This document shows positions 34,859-44,915 of a stretch of DNA of 64,000 nt, in pieces; position 1 is the first letter of the stretch; every line of letters begins with the position of its first letter. Source of the stretch: Firmicutes bacterium CAG:95 (GTDB lineage Bacteria > Bacillota > Clostridia > Lachnospirales > Lachnospiraceae). Below the pieces are notes generated by a model. It was not told the origin of the DNA. It did no database searches and worked only from the letters and a program-made list of their open reading frames with translations. The stretch covers positions 17,974 through 81,973 of the forward strand of contig FR902940.1 in NCBI GenBank assembly GCA_000438155.1, written 5' to 3'. Position numbers and translations under genes: made by a program.

Positions 34859-37366
34859 CTAGCAAATAAGTACGCCCACCTTTCCAATTAATTCAAGACA
34901 TACCTTTCCCTCTTCATTATATTTTACTTTATAAAATGAGCCATTTTCAACCGAATCTGGTTCTTCAAAAAGACCCCGATAAGAATCAATAAAATAATCT
35001 TCCGATTTCATAATGAAAACATATTGATATTCTCGAAGTTCATCCGCAAATTCATCTTCTGATACATACCGGATTTTCTCGTTTGGCATCATTTCCGGAT
35101 GATTCTTAATATGTTCTTTATATATGGACTCAGAAGCACACATTCCATCATTTCCTCTGATTGAAACTCGCATCCATGGTGAAACAGTTCCCGCAAATAC
35201 GTGCTTGTTATCGCCTCTCCCATTATTTGTAATATAATAAACACGATCTCCTATTTTTGCTGTGCTTTGCGTCATTTTCTCTATATCGTCAAAGGGATAC
35301 ATGTATTCGCTGTTAAATCCGCGTCCTGTATTTTTATTTATAATAAAATTTAATGGTGTGCTAATTATAATCAAACAGCAAATTGCCAAAGCCAGTACTG
35401 CTTTTTTTATATAAAATGAATGTTTGAAATTTGTTGAGTGATTTATTGCATATACTTTTTCTAAATTCTGCAAAAGTAATATCAGTATAAACAATACCAT
35501 TACGATACCATAAGACCCCATATATCTCTCATGCGAATCTACTACCGTTCCACTATAAACATTATAGAGCCGAATTCGGGATACTAAGATTATGGCACCA
35601 TAGCCTATCGCTCCAATTGTAAGCAATACCGATTTTTTCAGGATATCCGTTTTATATTTCTTACGCTTTAATCCCAACCAGACGAAGGCACTTACCATTT
35701 GTAATGTGACTACGACTCCCATATAGGAAGCATTATACCATCCCAGTTCCCACGTGTTCTCTGTCCACATATCCTTTAAAAAAGTTATCCATAGCTGTTT
35801 CTGTTGTGCATCCGGTTCTGCTTTTACGAGCTTGTTATATATTTTTGATGAAAATGTTTCTGTTGTTGTCTCTGCCTGTGTTTCTTTTATATCTGAGGAA
35901 CTGTTGCTTACTGTCTTCACTTCATCTATTGCTATCTCTTTTTTAGAATATCTGTCAAAAGATACAAAGGAAAGTATAATGGTGCCCAAAAACAATATAA
36001 TCCAAATCCACTTTGAAAATTTTCTTTTCTCAAGGACATAATCCAAAGCTAAAATTCCTACAAACAGCAGGGCGAAAAAAATTCCATACCGCTTTGTTAA
36101 TGTCAAGGCTATCAGCCCCAACGTCAATCTGACCACGTTAAATCCTGTTATGCCTTCCTGCAACCAACATACCATTAAATAAGCCATGATTGCTCCCAGC
36201 AGGCTATCTGCATACACGGTACAGAAGGAATCGTTAATAAACATGATTGGCACTAACACTGTTGCCAGTACCAGTGGGATTATATAAAAAGAATGCTTTT
36301 TTTCCGTTTTCCAGCAAACCGCCAATAAGGAAACCATTGTAATCTGATATCCCACATAAGTTATGGGTTCGCTAAACAGGCCATTCCAATAGGTAAAAAA
36401 GTACTCCAGCAACGTGGCAAATGGCGGATAATCCAATGCCGCAACCGTAGTGTACGGATGCTTTGACATGGAATTGAAATAAAACATATCTTTAATTGCT
36501 GTTCCCCAATGGATATATTCATCACATCTTGTATACCAAATTCCACGATTATAAATCAATAGCCCAGCAAAAATAACAGCGAATATTATCATGGAAGGAC
36601 AGTAAATCTGAGATAACCTCATTTTGTTTTTATTAAATTGATAAATAATACTTACAAACAAGATGAGTGCAATCAGAATTACTAAATAGATTCCCTCTTC
36701 CAAATGATTACCCAATCCAAAAATATATAAAACTGTTCCGATACTCAGAACTCCAAGTCCCACTGTTTCTTCAAATCTCTTATTCCAAAGCAGCATATAG
36801 AAAACACCAAAACTATATAGCACAAAAAGCATCAGTGCCAGCCAGAACAGTACCGTATACTTTACAAATGCAATTTTTATTGTGATTCCTGTATTAATAT
36901 CCTTATTGCCGATTTCTCCCCCTGCATAGTTTTCACTTCCATACAGATAAATCCCATTTCCCTCCTGTACCTCACCATACTTTAACTGAAACATATACTG
37001 TGAAGTTATATCTAATGGCTGATGATTAAAGTCTAAGACCAATTCTCCCTGCTCACCCTCATTACATTCCACATAAACATCCTGAGAAATCAAAATCTGT
37101 CCTGTTTTATTATTAATAAAAGAGACCTTTATGTCCCCTTTTATCTGCTCCTTTGCCAGAAAAGGAATCGTAATATGCTCTATCCACTTTACATTAGGTG
37201 CCCATGTCTGGCTTGCAGTTCCTGCACCGACATCATACCATACCGTTGTATCATCCGGTGCCACAACTGTATCCAAAAGTTGCCATCTGTTAATAAAACA
37301 TACTCCCATCCCAATAATAATGATAATATAAATTAAATTTCTTTTCAACGTATCCCGAATAGTCAT
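34859..37366 (-). CDS. Large GT-C-like membrane protein
   Basis: 835 residues: one N-terminal helix, a soluble beta-rich region at about 35-165 (the first external domain), about a dozen membrane segments to residue 690, and a C-terminal external domain. The loop WYTRCDEYIHWGTAIKDMF followed by HPYTTVAALDYPPFATL has the acidic pair and aromatic-Pro-Pro of GT-C enzymes that use lipid-linked sugars. A soluble acid-rich insertion lies near residue 480. Not related by eye to the two GT-C-like genes at the left edge. GAGGAG before the start. Exact role unknown: side-branch glucosylation or polymerisation. Confidence 0.7.
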   Translation of the reverse strand: MTIRDTLKRNLIYIIIIIGMGVCFINRWQLLDTVVAPDDTTVWYDVGAGTASQTWAPNVKWIEHITIPFLAKEQIKGDIKVSFINNKTGQILISQDVYVECNEGEQGELVLDFNHQPLDITSQYMFQLKYGEVQEGNGIYLYGSENYAGGEIGNKDINTGITIKIAFVKYTVLFWLALMLFVLYSFGVFYMLLWNKRFEETVGLGVLSIGTVLYIFGLGNHLEEGIYLVILIALILFVSIIYQFNKNKMRLSQIYCPSMIIFAVIFAGLLIYNRGIWYTRCDEYIHWGTAIKDMFYFNSMSKHPYTTVAALDYPPFATLLEYFFTYWNGLFSEPITYVGYQITMVSLLAVCWKTEKKHSFYIIPLVLATVLVPIMFINDSFCTVYADSLLGAIMAYLMVCWLQEGITGFNVVRLTLGLIALTLTKRYGIFFALLFVGILALDYVLEKRKFSKWIWIILFLGTIILSFVSFDRYSKKEIAIDEVKTVSNSSSDIKETQAETTTETFSSKIYNKLVKAEPDAQQKQLWITFLKDMWTENTWELGWYNASYMGVVVTLQMVSAFVWLGLKRKKYKTDILKKSVLLTIGAIGYGAIILVSRIRLYNVYSGTVVDSHERYMGSYGIVMVLFILILLLQNLEKVYAINHSTNFKHSFYIKKAVLALAICCLIIISTPLNFIINKNTGRGFNSEYMYPFDDIEKMTQSTAKIGDRVYYITNNGRGDNKHVFAGTVSPWMRVSIRGNDGMCASESIYKEHIKNHPEMMPNEKIRYVSEDEFADELREYQYVFIMKSEDYFIDSYRGLFEEPDSVENGSFYKVKYNEEGKVCLELIGKVGVLIC

Positions 37367-37392
37367 TCATATACTCCTCTTTATTCAATTCT

Positions 37393-38820
37393 CTATCTAT
37401 TTCTTTTTATAATTTGCTCTGCCAATTCGTCTTTTAACAAAAGCAATGTGACAAGATATGTTATAACGCACACTGCTATTTTGCATGCCAATTTTATCCA
37501 AAATCCTATCATCAGTTGATTAATTCCCAAAACAATCGGTATAAATAAAATACTTGCAATTATTACTTTTATTTGGTGACCTATAAATCCTCTATGACAA
37601 AGATAAGGAGCTGCCTTTACTGCCAGTATGGTACACACAATAATTTCCGTAATCAACGTTGCTATTGCTGCTCCCGTACATTTCATTTTTGTGATAAAAA
37701 TATAATTGAGTACCATATTCACAAATGTCCCTGTCAATGTAGCAGCAAACATATACTTCTCTTTCTTAACAATTAATAATACTCCGGCTCCGAACAAGTT
37801 CCCTAAAGTCGCAAAGATCAAGGATGAAAGTAAAACCGCAAGACTTCCTGTGGCTGCAAGATATTCCTTTCCTCCTAAAATCACTATGATCTCATTCCGC
37901 AGCAGACTCCCCCCCACAGCCATCGGAATCGTCAGACCTGTAATCAGTTGAAATACTTCCTTGAACGACTTATCATATTCCGTTTTATCCCGATAATACA
38001 AACTGCTAAGTCGGACTGCATATACTGTGACTACAGAATTAATCAAGGATTTAACAATATTGTATAACTTTGCAGCCGCTGTATAATAACCGACCTGCTC
38101 ATCTCCCCAGATCCATCCGAGCATCGTGGTGTCCAGATTCACATAAATTGCTGTTGCAAGTGTCGTAGAAAAAATAAGCAAAATCGGACGTAAATGTTCC
38201 AATATCTTCTTTGAAAATACAATCTTAAGTGTCAGTTTTTTTCTAACATAAATATGATTTGCAAGGCCAATTCCAACAGTAGAAATCATCTGAATAATGA
38301 CGTAGCGATAAACATCTTCCTGATTCCTTACAAAACATAACAACAAAACCAGGGAAAGGATCTGAAAGATAATACTTCGAATCGTCACATAGGCATATTC
38401 TTCATATATATTTAATACCCATTCCATTCCAATTGCATTTGAAAGAATCTGAAAGGAATAAATTGCAATCAGCCACCGGTAATTATGAAGCTTCACACTG
38501 AATATCAGTGTAACAAATAAACACACATAGGCAAAAACTGCAGACATAAGACTTGCCGTCCACATTTCATCTGCAAACTTTTGAAACTCTTCCTTCTGAT
38601 AACTTCTCTTGGCTCCTTCACGAATTGCATAGGATGCAATTCCAAGACCTCCAATCAATATAAAATAATTTGCAATGGAACTTGCATAATTCGTCTGTCC
38701 GACTCCTTCCGGGGATAATACTCTGGTAATATATGGGAACGTAATGAGCGGAAACAACAGGGAAAATACCGTTTTAATTCCATTAAGCAGGACATTCAGA
38801 CTCATAGATTTTCTTTTCAT
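37393..38820 (-). CDS. wzx: Wzx-type polysaccharide flippase
   Basis: 475 residues with about 12-14 membrane helices. MSLNVLLNGIKTVFSLLFPL then ITFPYITRVLSPEGVG is the usual Wzx (MOP superfamily) start, and GWIWGDEQVGYYTAAAKLYN lies after helix 7. It moves undecaprenyl-linked repeat units across the membrane. ATG 38820 is chosen because GAGGAAC precedes it and a longer frame would overlap the GT2 gene. It is one of two Wzx genes in the window; the other at 53483 is not a close relative by eye. Confidence 0.88.
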   Translation of the reverse strand: MKRKSMSLNVLLNGIKTVFSLLFPLITFPYITRVLSPEGVGQTNYASSIANYFILIGGLGIASYAIREGAKRSYQKEEFQKFADEMWTASLMSAVFAYVCLFVTLIFSVKLHNYRWLIAIYSFQILSNAIGMEWVLNIYEEYAYVTIRSIIFQILSLVLLLCFVRNQEDVYRYVIIQMISTVGIGLANHIYVRKKLTLKIVFSKKILEHLRPILLIFSTTLATAIYVNLDTTMLGWIWGDEQVGYYTAAAKLYNIVKSLINSVVTVYAVRLSSLYYRDKTEYDKSFKEVFQLITGLTIPMAVGGSLLRNEIIVILGGKEYLAATGSLAVLLSSLIFATLGNLFGAGVLLIVKKEKYMFAATLTGTFVNMVLNYIFITKMKCTGAAIATLITEIIVCTILAVKAAPYLCHRGFIGHQIKVIIASILFIPIVLGINQLMIGFWIKLACKIAVCVITYLVTLLLLKDELAEQIIKRNR

Positions 38821-38837
38821 ATAATGTTCCTCATTCC

Positions 38838-39554
38838 CTATCTCACCATCATCGCAATCCACGTCTTAATCATCTCATAATAATACCTCTTCTTACCGAT
38901 CAGATGATAATGATAAAGTAATTTCATTGTATCCCGGTATCCCTTCCGTGTATCAGAGACGCCTCCACTGGTAAAATTCGTAATAATATCATAGGTCTTA
39001 AAATACCGGATTTCTTTCTCATTACGAATTCTCAGCATAAATTCATAATCCGCAGAATAGGGATATTCAAGAGAATACCTTCCAAAGGTATCATACAGCT
39101 TTTTACTGATAAAGCAGGATGGATGGGTAATCATATCCTGTTCTATGAACTCATGGTTTTTAATATAAACCATTGTTTCCCTTCCGTCCTTGACTGCTCT
39201 TACTGCTCCATACAGAATCGAATACCGATATCCGGTATAAAGGTTCTTCATGATCTCCAGTGCGTCCGGTTCATAATAATCATCGCTGTTAACAATGCCG
39301 ATCAATTCCCCGGATGCCACTCCGATTCCTTTGTTCATGGCATCATAGATTCCCTGATCCTTTTCTGAGATCCAGCGCATCCGTCCTTGAAATAACGGCT
39401 CATATTTACGAACAATATCCATAGTTCCATCTGTAGATGCCCCATCTATAATGATGTATTCATAGTCCTGACAGGTCTGATTCAACACGCTCTGTATCGT
39501 TCGTTCTATGGTCATCTCACTGTTAAAACATACGGTAATAATTGTAAAAAGCAT
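38838..39554 (-). CDS. GT2-family glycosyltransferase
   Basis: A 238-residue GT-A enzyme: FTIITVCFNSEMTIERTIQS, IIIDGASTDGTMDIV, the DxD-like IVNSDDYY, and SADYEFMLRIRNE with the usual catalytic Asp region. The shorter form resembles WcaA-like capsule transferases. Inverting transfer from a nucleotide sugar at the inner membrane face. It sits between the Wzy-GT fusion and the flippase, near where base composition changes. Confidence 0.85.
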   Translation of the reverse strand: MLFTIITVCFNSEMTIERTIQSVLNQTCQDYEYIIIDGASTDGTMDIVRKYEPLFQGRMRWISEKDQGIYDAMNKGIGVASGELIGIVNSDDYYEPDALEIMKNLYTGYRYSILYGAVRAVKDGRETMVYIKNHEFIEQDMITHPSCFISKKLYDTFGRYSLEYPYSADYEFMLRIRNEKEIRYFKTYDIITNFTSGGVSDTRKGYRDTMKLLYHYHLIGKKRYYYEMIKTWIAMMVR

Positions 39555-39558
39555 GTCT

Positions 39559-41400
39559 CTATTCCTTTACCTTATAATAATTCATCTTACACAACAGATC
39601 TTTTACTTTGCATTTCCATTCCGTATAGTCATAAGTAAGTCCACCTGACCCGGAGACACCACGGATCCTTGGATATAGTGGGAAATTGCTCACGTAAATA
39701 TGATTGTCCCTTAATATTCCGGTATAAACATGCTCCAGGAAGACACCTTCCCGATCCATGACACGTCCATATTCATTTTCAAAATATTCCTCAAACTGCT
39801 TTACCGGCATAGCATAAATCCTGGTATCATAAATATCCCTCCGTGTTGGATTGGGAATATTAAAATATGTTCTGGTTTTCTTAAGGCTGGATGTAAGCTT
39901 CGCAATATTATCGATCTGAAGTCTTCCTGTCATTTTAACAAAATATGGTTCGTTCTTCAACAATTCACTATGTTGAAAAACATACCTCATAATCTCTCCC
40001 TCTCCATAACCCTTTCCATGGATACCGGCCTGTTCTGTATCCCCCTGAAATGACAGATATTCAAGCTGTGTCTGATGCTCTTCTGCCCTCTGTAGCAACC
40101 CTTCAAAGATATCTCCACCGTAATTACTGTTCTCGGCAAAAATAATCTTTGAAAACGCTTCAGATTCTACCAATGGCCGAAGTCCCTGCAGATACTGCTC
40201 CAGCCGTTCCTTTTCATCCCGTACCACCAGCTGTTCCATTTGTGAAGAAGGCCGGATCGTTCCTGTCACAATTCCGACAATTCTCCCTTTTTGCGCCTGT
40301 ACTGACGAAATCACCATTCCCGCAAACAGCATCGGGAACCAGCTCATCTGTGTCGATTCCATACTGTTAACTGCAACACCGCTTCCCAGTAAAAGGATTG
40401 CCATGATCACAGTGAGGTAAAAGGTTTTGCGGTCCTCTACCTTTACAACATAATGCATAACACTGATGATCGCTGATAACGCAAGGAGAAGTCCACAGTA
40501 TCCTGTCGCATAATATATTTTAATATACATACTTTGTATCACCAGCTGGGAACCAAGATCAATTCCAAACACATGTTGTAATACAGATCCATTTGCACAC
40601 TTCTGAAGAATCCTCTGCCATTCCCCATACCTGCTATACATATTCCCAAGATCGAAAAGCCGGCTGCCAAATATCCCCGCAACGCTCTCTTTGTCAATCA
40701 CTCCTATGACAGGCGCATATAAGAGCACTACCACTCCCAAAAGTCCAATCACCATAATAGTAAGCAATGCCCCGGAAAGCCGCTGATTGCGCAGAACCAG
40801 CTCTACAATGTAAATACCGATCACAGCATATACAGCCAGCATGAGCGCCATCTGGATTCCGGCATCCGAAAAAAACACCATATACGGACAGACAATAAAT
40901 ATTGTAAAAAGCTTTATAATAGAATTTCTGGCATACATTGCAATAAATACCATGGCAAGTATAAGGGCAAAGGCCATATCAGTATCGTTATAGTAAAAGT
41001 CCCCTCCTGCATCCTTTACAAGCCAGAGCTTTATTCCAAAATTACAGATACGTTTCCCAAGATTCAGATAGACAATAAGATATGATGCCAATACGAGGGA
41101 ACCATAGCACTCCTTAATTCTGTCATAATAAATTCTCCCGACAAAATACAATAAGAATGCCGACATCACCTTAAAGTAAGTCTGATATCCCCCCGCAGAC
41201 CGAAGCCACGAAACAGTTAGAAGAATACCATACGCTGACATAATGGCATCCGTAATGCTGAAATGGCTGCGGAAATCCGGTCTGACCAGAGCAATCTGAT
41301 ATGCCAGTAACAAAATCACCAGTATGACCATCCCGTAATCCAGGATCTGATATGGATAAAGCATATCTACAAATTGTTTTATAAATAAGAAAAAAGACAT
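39559..41400 (-). CDS. Wzy-like polymerase with C-terminal soluble transferase-like domain
   Basis: 613 residues. Residues 1 to about 385 are hydrophobic, with 10 or more helices and a large loop, as in O-antigen polymerases/ligases. Residues about 395-613 are soluble: FSKIIFAENSNYGGD, then GKGYGEGEIMRYVF and PYFVKMTGRLQIDN, motifs I have met in small GT-A-like capsule transferases. Joining the two in one chain is unusual. AAGAGG stands before the start. No stop or frame break lies at the join, so it is a real fusion as sequenced. Confidence 0.7.
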   Translation of the reverse strand: MSFFLFIKQFVDMLYPYQILDYGMVILVILLLAYQIALVRPDFRSHFSITDAIMSAYGILLTVSWLRSAGGYQTYFKVMSAFLLYFVGRIYYDRIKECYGSLVLASYLIVYLNLGKRICNFGIKLWLVKDAGGDFYYNDTDMAFALILAMVFIAMYARNSIIKLFTIFIVCPYMVFFSDAGIQMALMLAVYAVIGIYIVELVLRNQRLSGALLTIMVIGLLGVVVLLYAPVIGVIDKESVAGIFGSRLFDLGNMYSRYGEWQRILQKCANGSVLQHVFGIDLGSQLVIQSMYIKIYYATGYCGLLLALSAIISVMHYVVKVEDRKTFYLTVIMAILLLGSGVAVNSMESTQMSWFPMLFAGMVISSVQAQKGRIVGIVTGTIRPSSQMEQLVVRDEKERLEQYLQGLRPLVESEAFSKIIFAENSNYGGDIFEGLLQRAEEHQTQLEYLSFQGDTEQAGIHGKGYGEGEIMRYVFQHSELLKNEPYFVKMTGRLQIDNIAKLTSSLKKTRTYFNIPNPTRRDIYDTRIYAMPVKQFEEYFENEYGRVMDREGVFLEHVYTGILRDNHIYVSNFPLYPRIRGVSGSGGLTYDYTEWKCKVKDLLCKMNYYKVKE

Positions 41401-41421
41401 ATGCTAACCTCTTAAATGTAA

Positions 41422-43428
41422 TCAACAGGACAATATTTCTTCTTTGTATTTCTCAATAGAAACATCCTTCGTTAAATGTCTTGCCAGGTAATCCCTTCCG
41501 TTTTCTCCCATCTGCTTCAAAGCTTCACTATCCTTTTTCCGGATAAACTCATCCATCAATTCATGAATTGCATCATAATCCTCCGGAGTAACTACCTTAC
41601 CACATGCAGCCTCCTCCACAATCAGTCTCGCTTCCGATCCTTCCTCCAGTATTCCAAATACCGGTTTGCCCGCTGCCATAACACCATACAGCTTACTTGG
41701 AACCGATACCCCTTTAATTCCCTTGGCATTGACAACAAAATGAACGTCTCCTGCATTCAGGCTGTAAATGAGATCCTTCTTCTCCTGATAGGGAATGAAA
41801 ACTACGTTTTCGAGGTGATGCTGTCTTTGATATTCCTTCAGTTCCTGCAATACAGATCCTTCCCCGACAAATGCAAAAGCAATCTCTTTTTCCTGTTTAT
41901 ACTGTGCTATCAGCTTTAACAGATTTGGCAAGTCATAATATAATCCGATATTTCCGGAATACATGATGACAAACTTATCTCCCAGACCATATTTTTGCCG
42001 GAATTTCTGTACTCCCTGATCACTTTTAGAAAGGGGATAAATTTCCTTTTCATTAATCCAGTTATTGATATAGGCATAAGGAACCATCCGGGAAGCAAAC
42101 CGGTTCTTAAGTGTTTCAATCATATCCCTTCCAACTACAATGACTTTATCCGCAGCCTTGCAGCTATGCTTATCCAGTAACATCATCGCATCCAGAATCA
42201 ATTTATTATTGGTAAATTCAACAGCCTTTATCTGCTCCGGATTAAAATCCTGAATATTATAAATAAATTTTGCCTTCTTCAGATGTTTACCAATCACTCC
42301 AAGAAGCCCTCCAAGTACCGGCGGCTGGGAAATGGTAAAAACATAATCCTGATGTTCCACACGAAATGTGGCTGCAATTGCAGAGAAAAAATATGAAACA
42401 ATGTTTACAATCCTGCTTGGGGCAAAATCCTTACGGAATTCCGGTACCCGGATACGAAGTACGTCCACTCCATTCATATTCTCATAGTAATACTTATGCT
42501 TACGATAGTACTGTGACACTTTCCCTGTATAAGAAGGAACAGTACAAATTACGGTTATATGAAAGGACTCCTGCAATCCTTCTGCAAGCTCTGTAAGAAT
42601 CTGACCTGTAGATGCCACATCCGGATAATAATAATGGGCATAAATCAGGAGATTTTTCTTATTTTCATCCCTGTATTTTTTCCATATAAAAGCATCCTTT
42701 ATGGAAAGCAGAACAAATTGTCCATTCGTCTGCACATACCGCTTCCAAAGCCGCTTGGGATCCTGTACCAGACGATACATCCATTCCAGGTAATGTCTGC
42801 GCATCCAGTCAGGGGCTCTTTTTACCGTTCCGGCATGGAAATCAAAGCCTGCCCCTACTCCAAGCATCACCGCATGAATTCTTCCCTGATGCTCATACAT
42901 CCATTTTTCCTGCTTGGGAGCCCCCAGTCCAACCCATACAAAGTCTGCTCCGGATGCATTGATTCTTTCCACCGCCTGCCGATCCTCTTCTTCCGTGAGG
43001 GGGCGGAACGGTGGAGACTCCATTCCTGCAATCTTCAAATCCGGGTATTTACTTCTTAGATTCTTTTCCAGGGCAGCGATCGTTTCCGGTGTACTGCCAT
43101 AAAAATAATGGGAGTATTCTGTATGCTCGGTAGCCTTCCATATGGCCGGCATCAGATCCGGCCCGGCCACCTGTTCTGCACTCCGATATCCCCTAAGCCT
43201 TTGAACCAGTGCCAACGGACTTCCATCCGGTAACGCCAAAAATGCAGAATTCTGTATCTTTCGATATTCTGCATCCTTTTCTGACATTACAGTAGTGTGA
43301 ACATTGGACAGACAGATAAACTGCCCGCGGATCTCTTCTAAATGCTCTATCATTAAATTTACGGTTTCCTGCATATTGGTAATGGCGATGTTCACCCCCA
43401 ATATACGATTTGTAAATGGCTTTTTCAT
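41422..43428 (-). CDS. GT26 (WecG/TagA)-GT4 fusion glycosyltransferase
   Basis: 668 residues. The first about 245 are a GT26 enzyme: LGVNIAITNMQETVNLMI, LPDGSPLALVQRLRG, and ADFVWVGLGAPKQEKWMYEH. From about 258 to the end is a complete WbuB-like GT4: LLIYAHYYYPDVASTGQILT, FIYNIQDFNPEQIKAVEF, IMYSGNIGLYYDLPNLL and PSKLYGVMAAGKPVFG. One chain may therefore add two successive sugars, the first a ManNAc- or GlcNAc-type residue by analogy. GAGG 9 nt upstream selects ATG 43428, overlapping the acetyltransferase end. Confidence 0.88.
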   Translation of the reverse strand: MKKPFTNRILGVNIAITNMQETVNLMIEHLEEIRGQFICLSNVHTTVMSEKDAEYRKIQNSAFLALPDGSPLALVQRLRGYRSAEQVAGPDLMPAIWKATEHTEYSHYFYGSTPETIAALEKNLRSKYPDLKIAGMESPPFRPLTEEEDRQAVERINASGADFVWVGLGAPKQEKWMYEHQGRIHAVMLGVGAGFDFHAGTVKRAPDWMRRHYLEWMYRLVQDPKRLWKRYVQTNGQFVLLSIKDAFIWKKYRDENKKNLLIYAHYYYPDVASTGQILTELAEGLQESFHITVICTVPSYTGKVSQYYRKHKYYYENMNGVDVLRIRVPEFRKDFAPSRIVNIVSYFFSAIAATFRVEHQDYVFTISQPPVLGGLLGVIGKHLKKAKFIYNIQDFNPEQIKAVEFTNNKLILDAMMLLDKHSCKAADKVIVVGRDMIETLKNRFASRMVPYAYINNWINEKEIYPLSKSDQGVQKFRQKYGLGDKFVIMYSGNIGLYYDLPNLLKLIAQYKQEKEIAFAFVGEGSVLQELKEYQRQHHLENVVFIPYQEKKDLIYSLNAGDVHFVVNAKGIKGVSVPSKLYGVMAAGKPVFGILEEGSEARLIVEEAACGKVVTPEDYDAIHELMDEFIRKKDSEALKQMGENGRDYLARHLTKDVSIEKYKEEILSC

Positions 43429-43432
43429 TCTG

Positions 43433-43996
43433 TTATTCCTCATCGGAAAGCTTTCGGATCACCCTTGCCGGATTTCCCGCAATTACGCAATTATTCTCAA
43501 ATTTTCCGGATACTACCGCTCCGGCTCCTACTACACAATTATCTCCAAGTACCGTTCCCTTTAATATCAATGCATTGCATCCAATAAAACAATTCTTACC
43601 AATCGTAATCGGTTTCGTCCCAATCTGTTCTTTGAGATCTTTCCGGCGTGCTTCCGGTTCAATAGGGTGAAAATCATTATCGAGAATCTTCACATTTCCA
43701 CCAATATTGGTGTCATCCCCAATCGTAATTCCCTTCCTGGCATAAATGGTAGCGCCGGATATTCCTACCCGGTTGCCAATATGGATTTCTGCATCCTTCA
43801 CTCTGGTAACAATAATAGTTCTGGAATACAATCCAACCAGATTTGATAAAAAAGAACTCTTTATCGTACAGTCCTCACCGATTGTAATTTCAGAACCGGA
43901 AGTATTATAGATAAACGGCAGCCCCTTAAGCTTAAGGTGTTTTCCTGCCTTAATCTGGTTCCATTTCATATACAACTTAAATATAGCACTAAACAT
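43433..43996 (-). CDS. Hexapeptide-repeat O/N-acetyltransferase (WbbJ-like)
   Basis: 187 residues with left-handed beta-helix repeats: ITIGEDCTIKSSFLSN, ITIGDDTNIGGNVKIL, ITIGKNCFIGCNALILKGT, VVGAGAVV and the end AGNPARVIRKL. The catalytic His is in DNDFHPIEPEARR. It acetylates a sugar with acetyl-CoA. It could serve the amino sugar made by FdtA/FdtB (47165-48732), or decorate another residue. AGGAGTGATTC precedes the ATG. Confidence 0.85.
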   Translation of the reverse strand: MFSAIFKLYMKWNQIKAGKHLKLKGLPFIYNTSGSEITIGEDCTIKSSFLSNLVGLYSRTIIVTRVKDAEIHIGNRVGISGATIYARKGITIGDDTNIGGNVKILDNDFHPIEPEARRKDLKEQIGTKPITIGKNCFIGCNALILKGTVLGDNCVVGAGAVVSGKFENNCVIAGNPARVIRKLSDEE

Positions 43997-43999
43997 GAA

Positions 44000-44911
44000 T
44001 CACTCCTGCTCTGCTTCTTTCTGAAGGCACTGAAGTGCCTCCGGGTACTGCTCCATAAGCAATCTCCATACCTTATCATTATTCTTCTGCTGTCCCGTAT
44101 TGCTGACCCATAAACCGCTCTTTCTGGTAGAAAGGATATTATAATAAACCAAAATCGTCTGATTGCAATTCACCGTCTTAGTTCCGGCCAGTAACTCCAT
44201 GCACTTTAACCACAGGTCATCCGCTGCCAAAGCATATTTTTGCAGCTTCTCCTGATCAAAGGCTTCGTTCACCACTGCCCCTGGCGGGTATAAGATCCCA
44301 CTGCAGCCTACTGCCAGCGTTGCCAGAGAAGGAGCTTCCCTTCCATTATCCGGCCAGTCATTATAAGGGAGAAACTCTCCCTGCCCATCAAATGCGATAC
44401 GGTGGCTCCATTGACAAATCACATCCTGTGGAAACTTCAGATGTGTCTTCCATAATTTTTCCAAATGGTTCTCCGGATATAAAATATCATCATCAGCTGT
44501 AACGATGATTTCCTGTGGAAACCGCTTCATTGCTTCAAAATATTTCTTATGGGACTTCAGATCTTCACAATAACAGATTTCAAGTCCCCGTCCGGTTAAT
44601 CGCTGTACGCTTTCCGGCAGCTGCTGATCCGGGAACTGTTCTTTTGCCAGCCATAAAATAACCCTCTTGGGTTTTAACGTCTGATTCAGCAAAGACGAAA
44701 TCGTCTTCCAGACCTGACCAATTCTCCCCGGATAGGTGGTCAATGAAACGATGACCGGACCATCCTCAGAAATCCCTGTTTCACACTTTTTCTTCTGTGT
44801 AATGGGATAAATCAGATTCAGAATCAGTTTATTTGCTTTATATAATAATTTCCAGTAAGAGCGTTTTCTTTCTTTTGCCCTTACAACACTCTCATAAAAA
44901 AAACGAATCAT
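44000..44911 (-). CDS. GT-A-type glycosyltransferase
   Basis: 303 residues. After a basic N-terminus, IVSLTTYPGRIGQVWKTISS, KPKRVILWLAKEQFP and EIIVTADDDILYPENHLEKL (with the DDD metal site) mark a GT2-like family of capsule transferases. PSLATLAVGCSGILYPPG and the acidic ALAADDLWLKCMEL follow in the acceptor part. It starts only 4 nt upstream of, and reads into, the acetyltransferase. Sugar unknown. Confidence 0.8.
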   Translation of the reverse strand: MIRFFYESVVRAKERKRSYWKLLYKANKLILNLIYPITQKKKCETGISEDGPVIVSLTTYPGRIGQVWKTISSLLNQTLKPKRVILWLAKEQFPDQQLPESVQRLTGRGLEICYCEDLKSHKKYFEAMKRFPQEIIVTADDDILYPENHLEKLWKTHLKFPQDVICQWSHRIAFDGQGEFLPYNDWPDNGREAPSLATLAVGCSGILYPPGAVVNEAFDQEKLQKYALAADDLWLKCMELLAGTKTVNCNQTILVYYNILSTRKSGLWVSNTGQQKNNDKVWRLLMEQYPEALQCLQKEAEQE

Positions 44912-44915
44912 TCTG

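Noticed and set aside
42559..43059. A 166-residue plus-strand reading frame opposite the GT26-GT4 fusion
   Set aside because: Antisense shadow of conserved GT26 sequence with no recognisable protein features.
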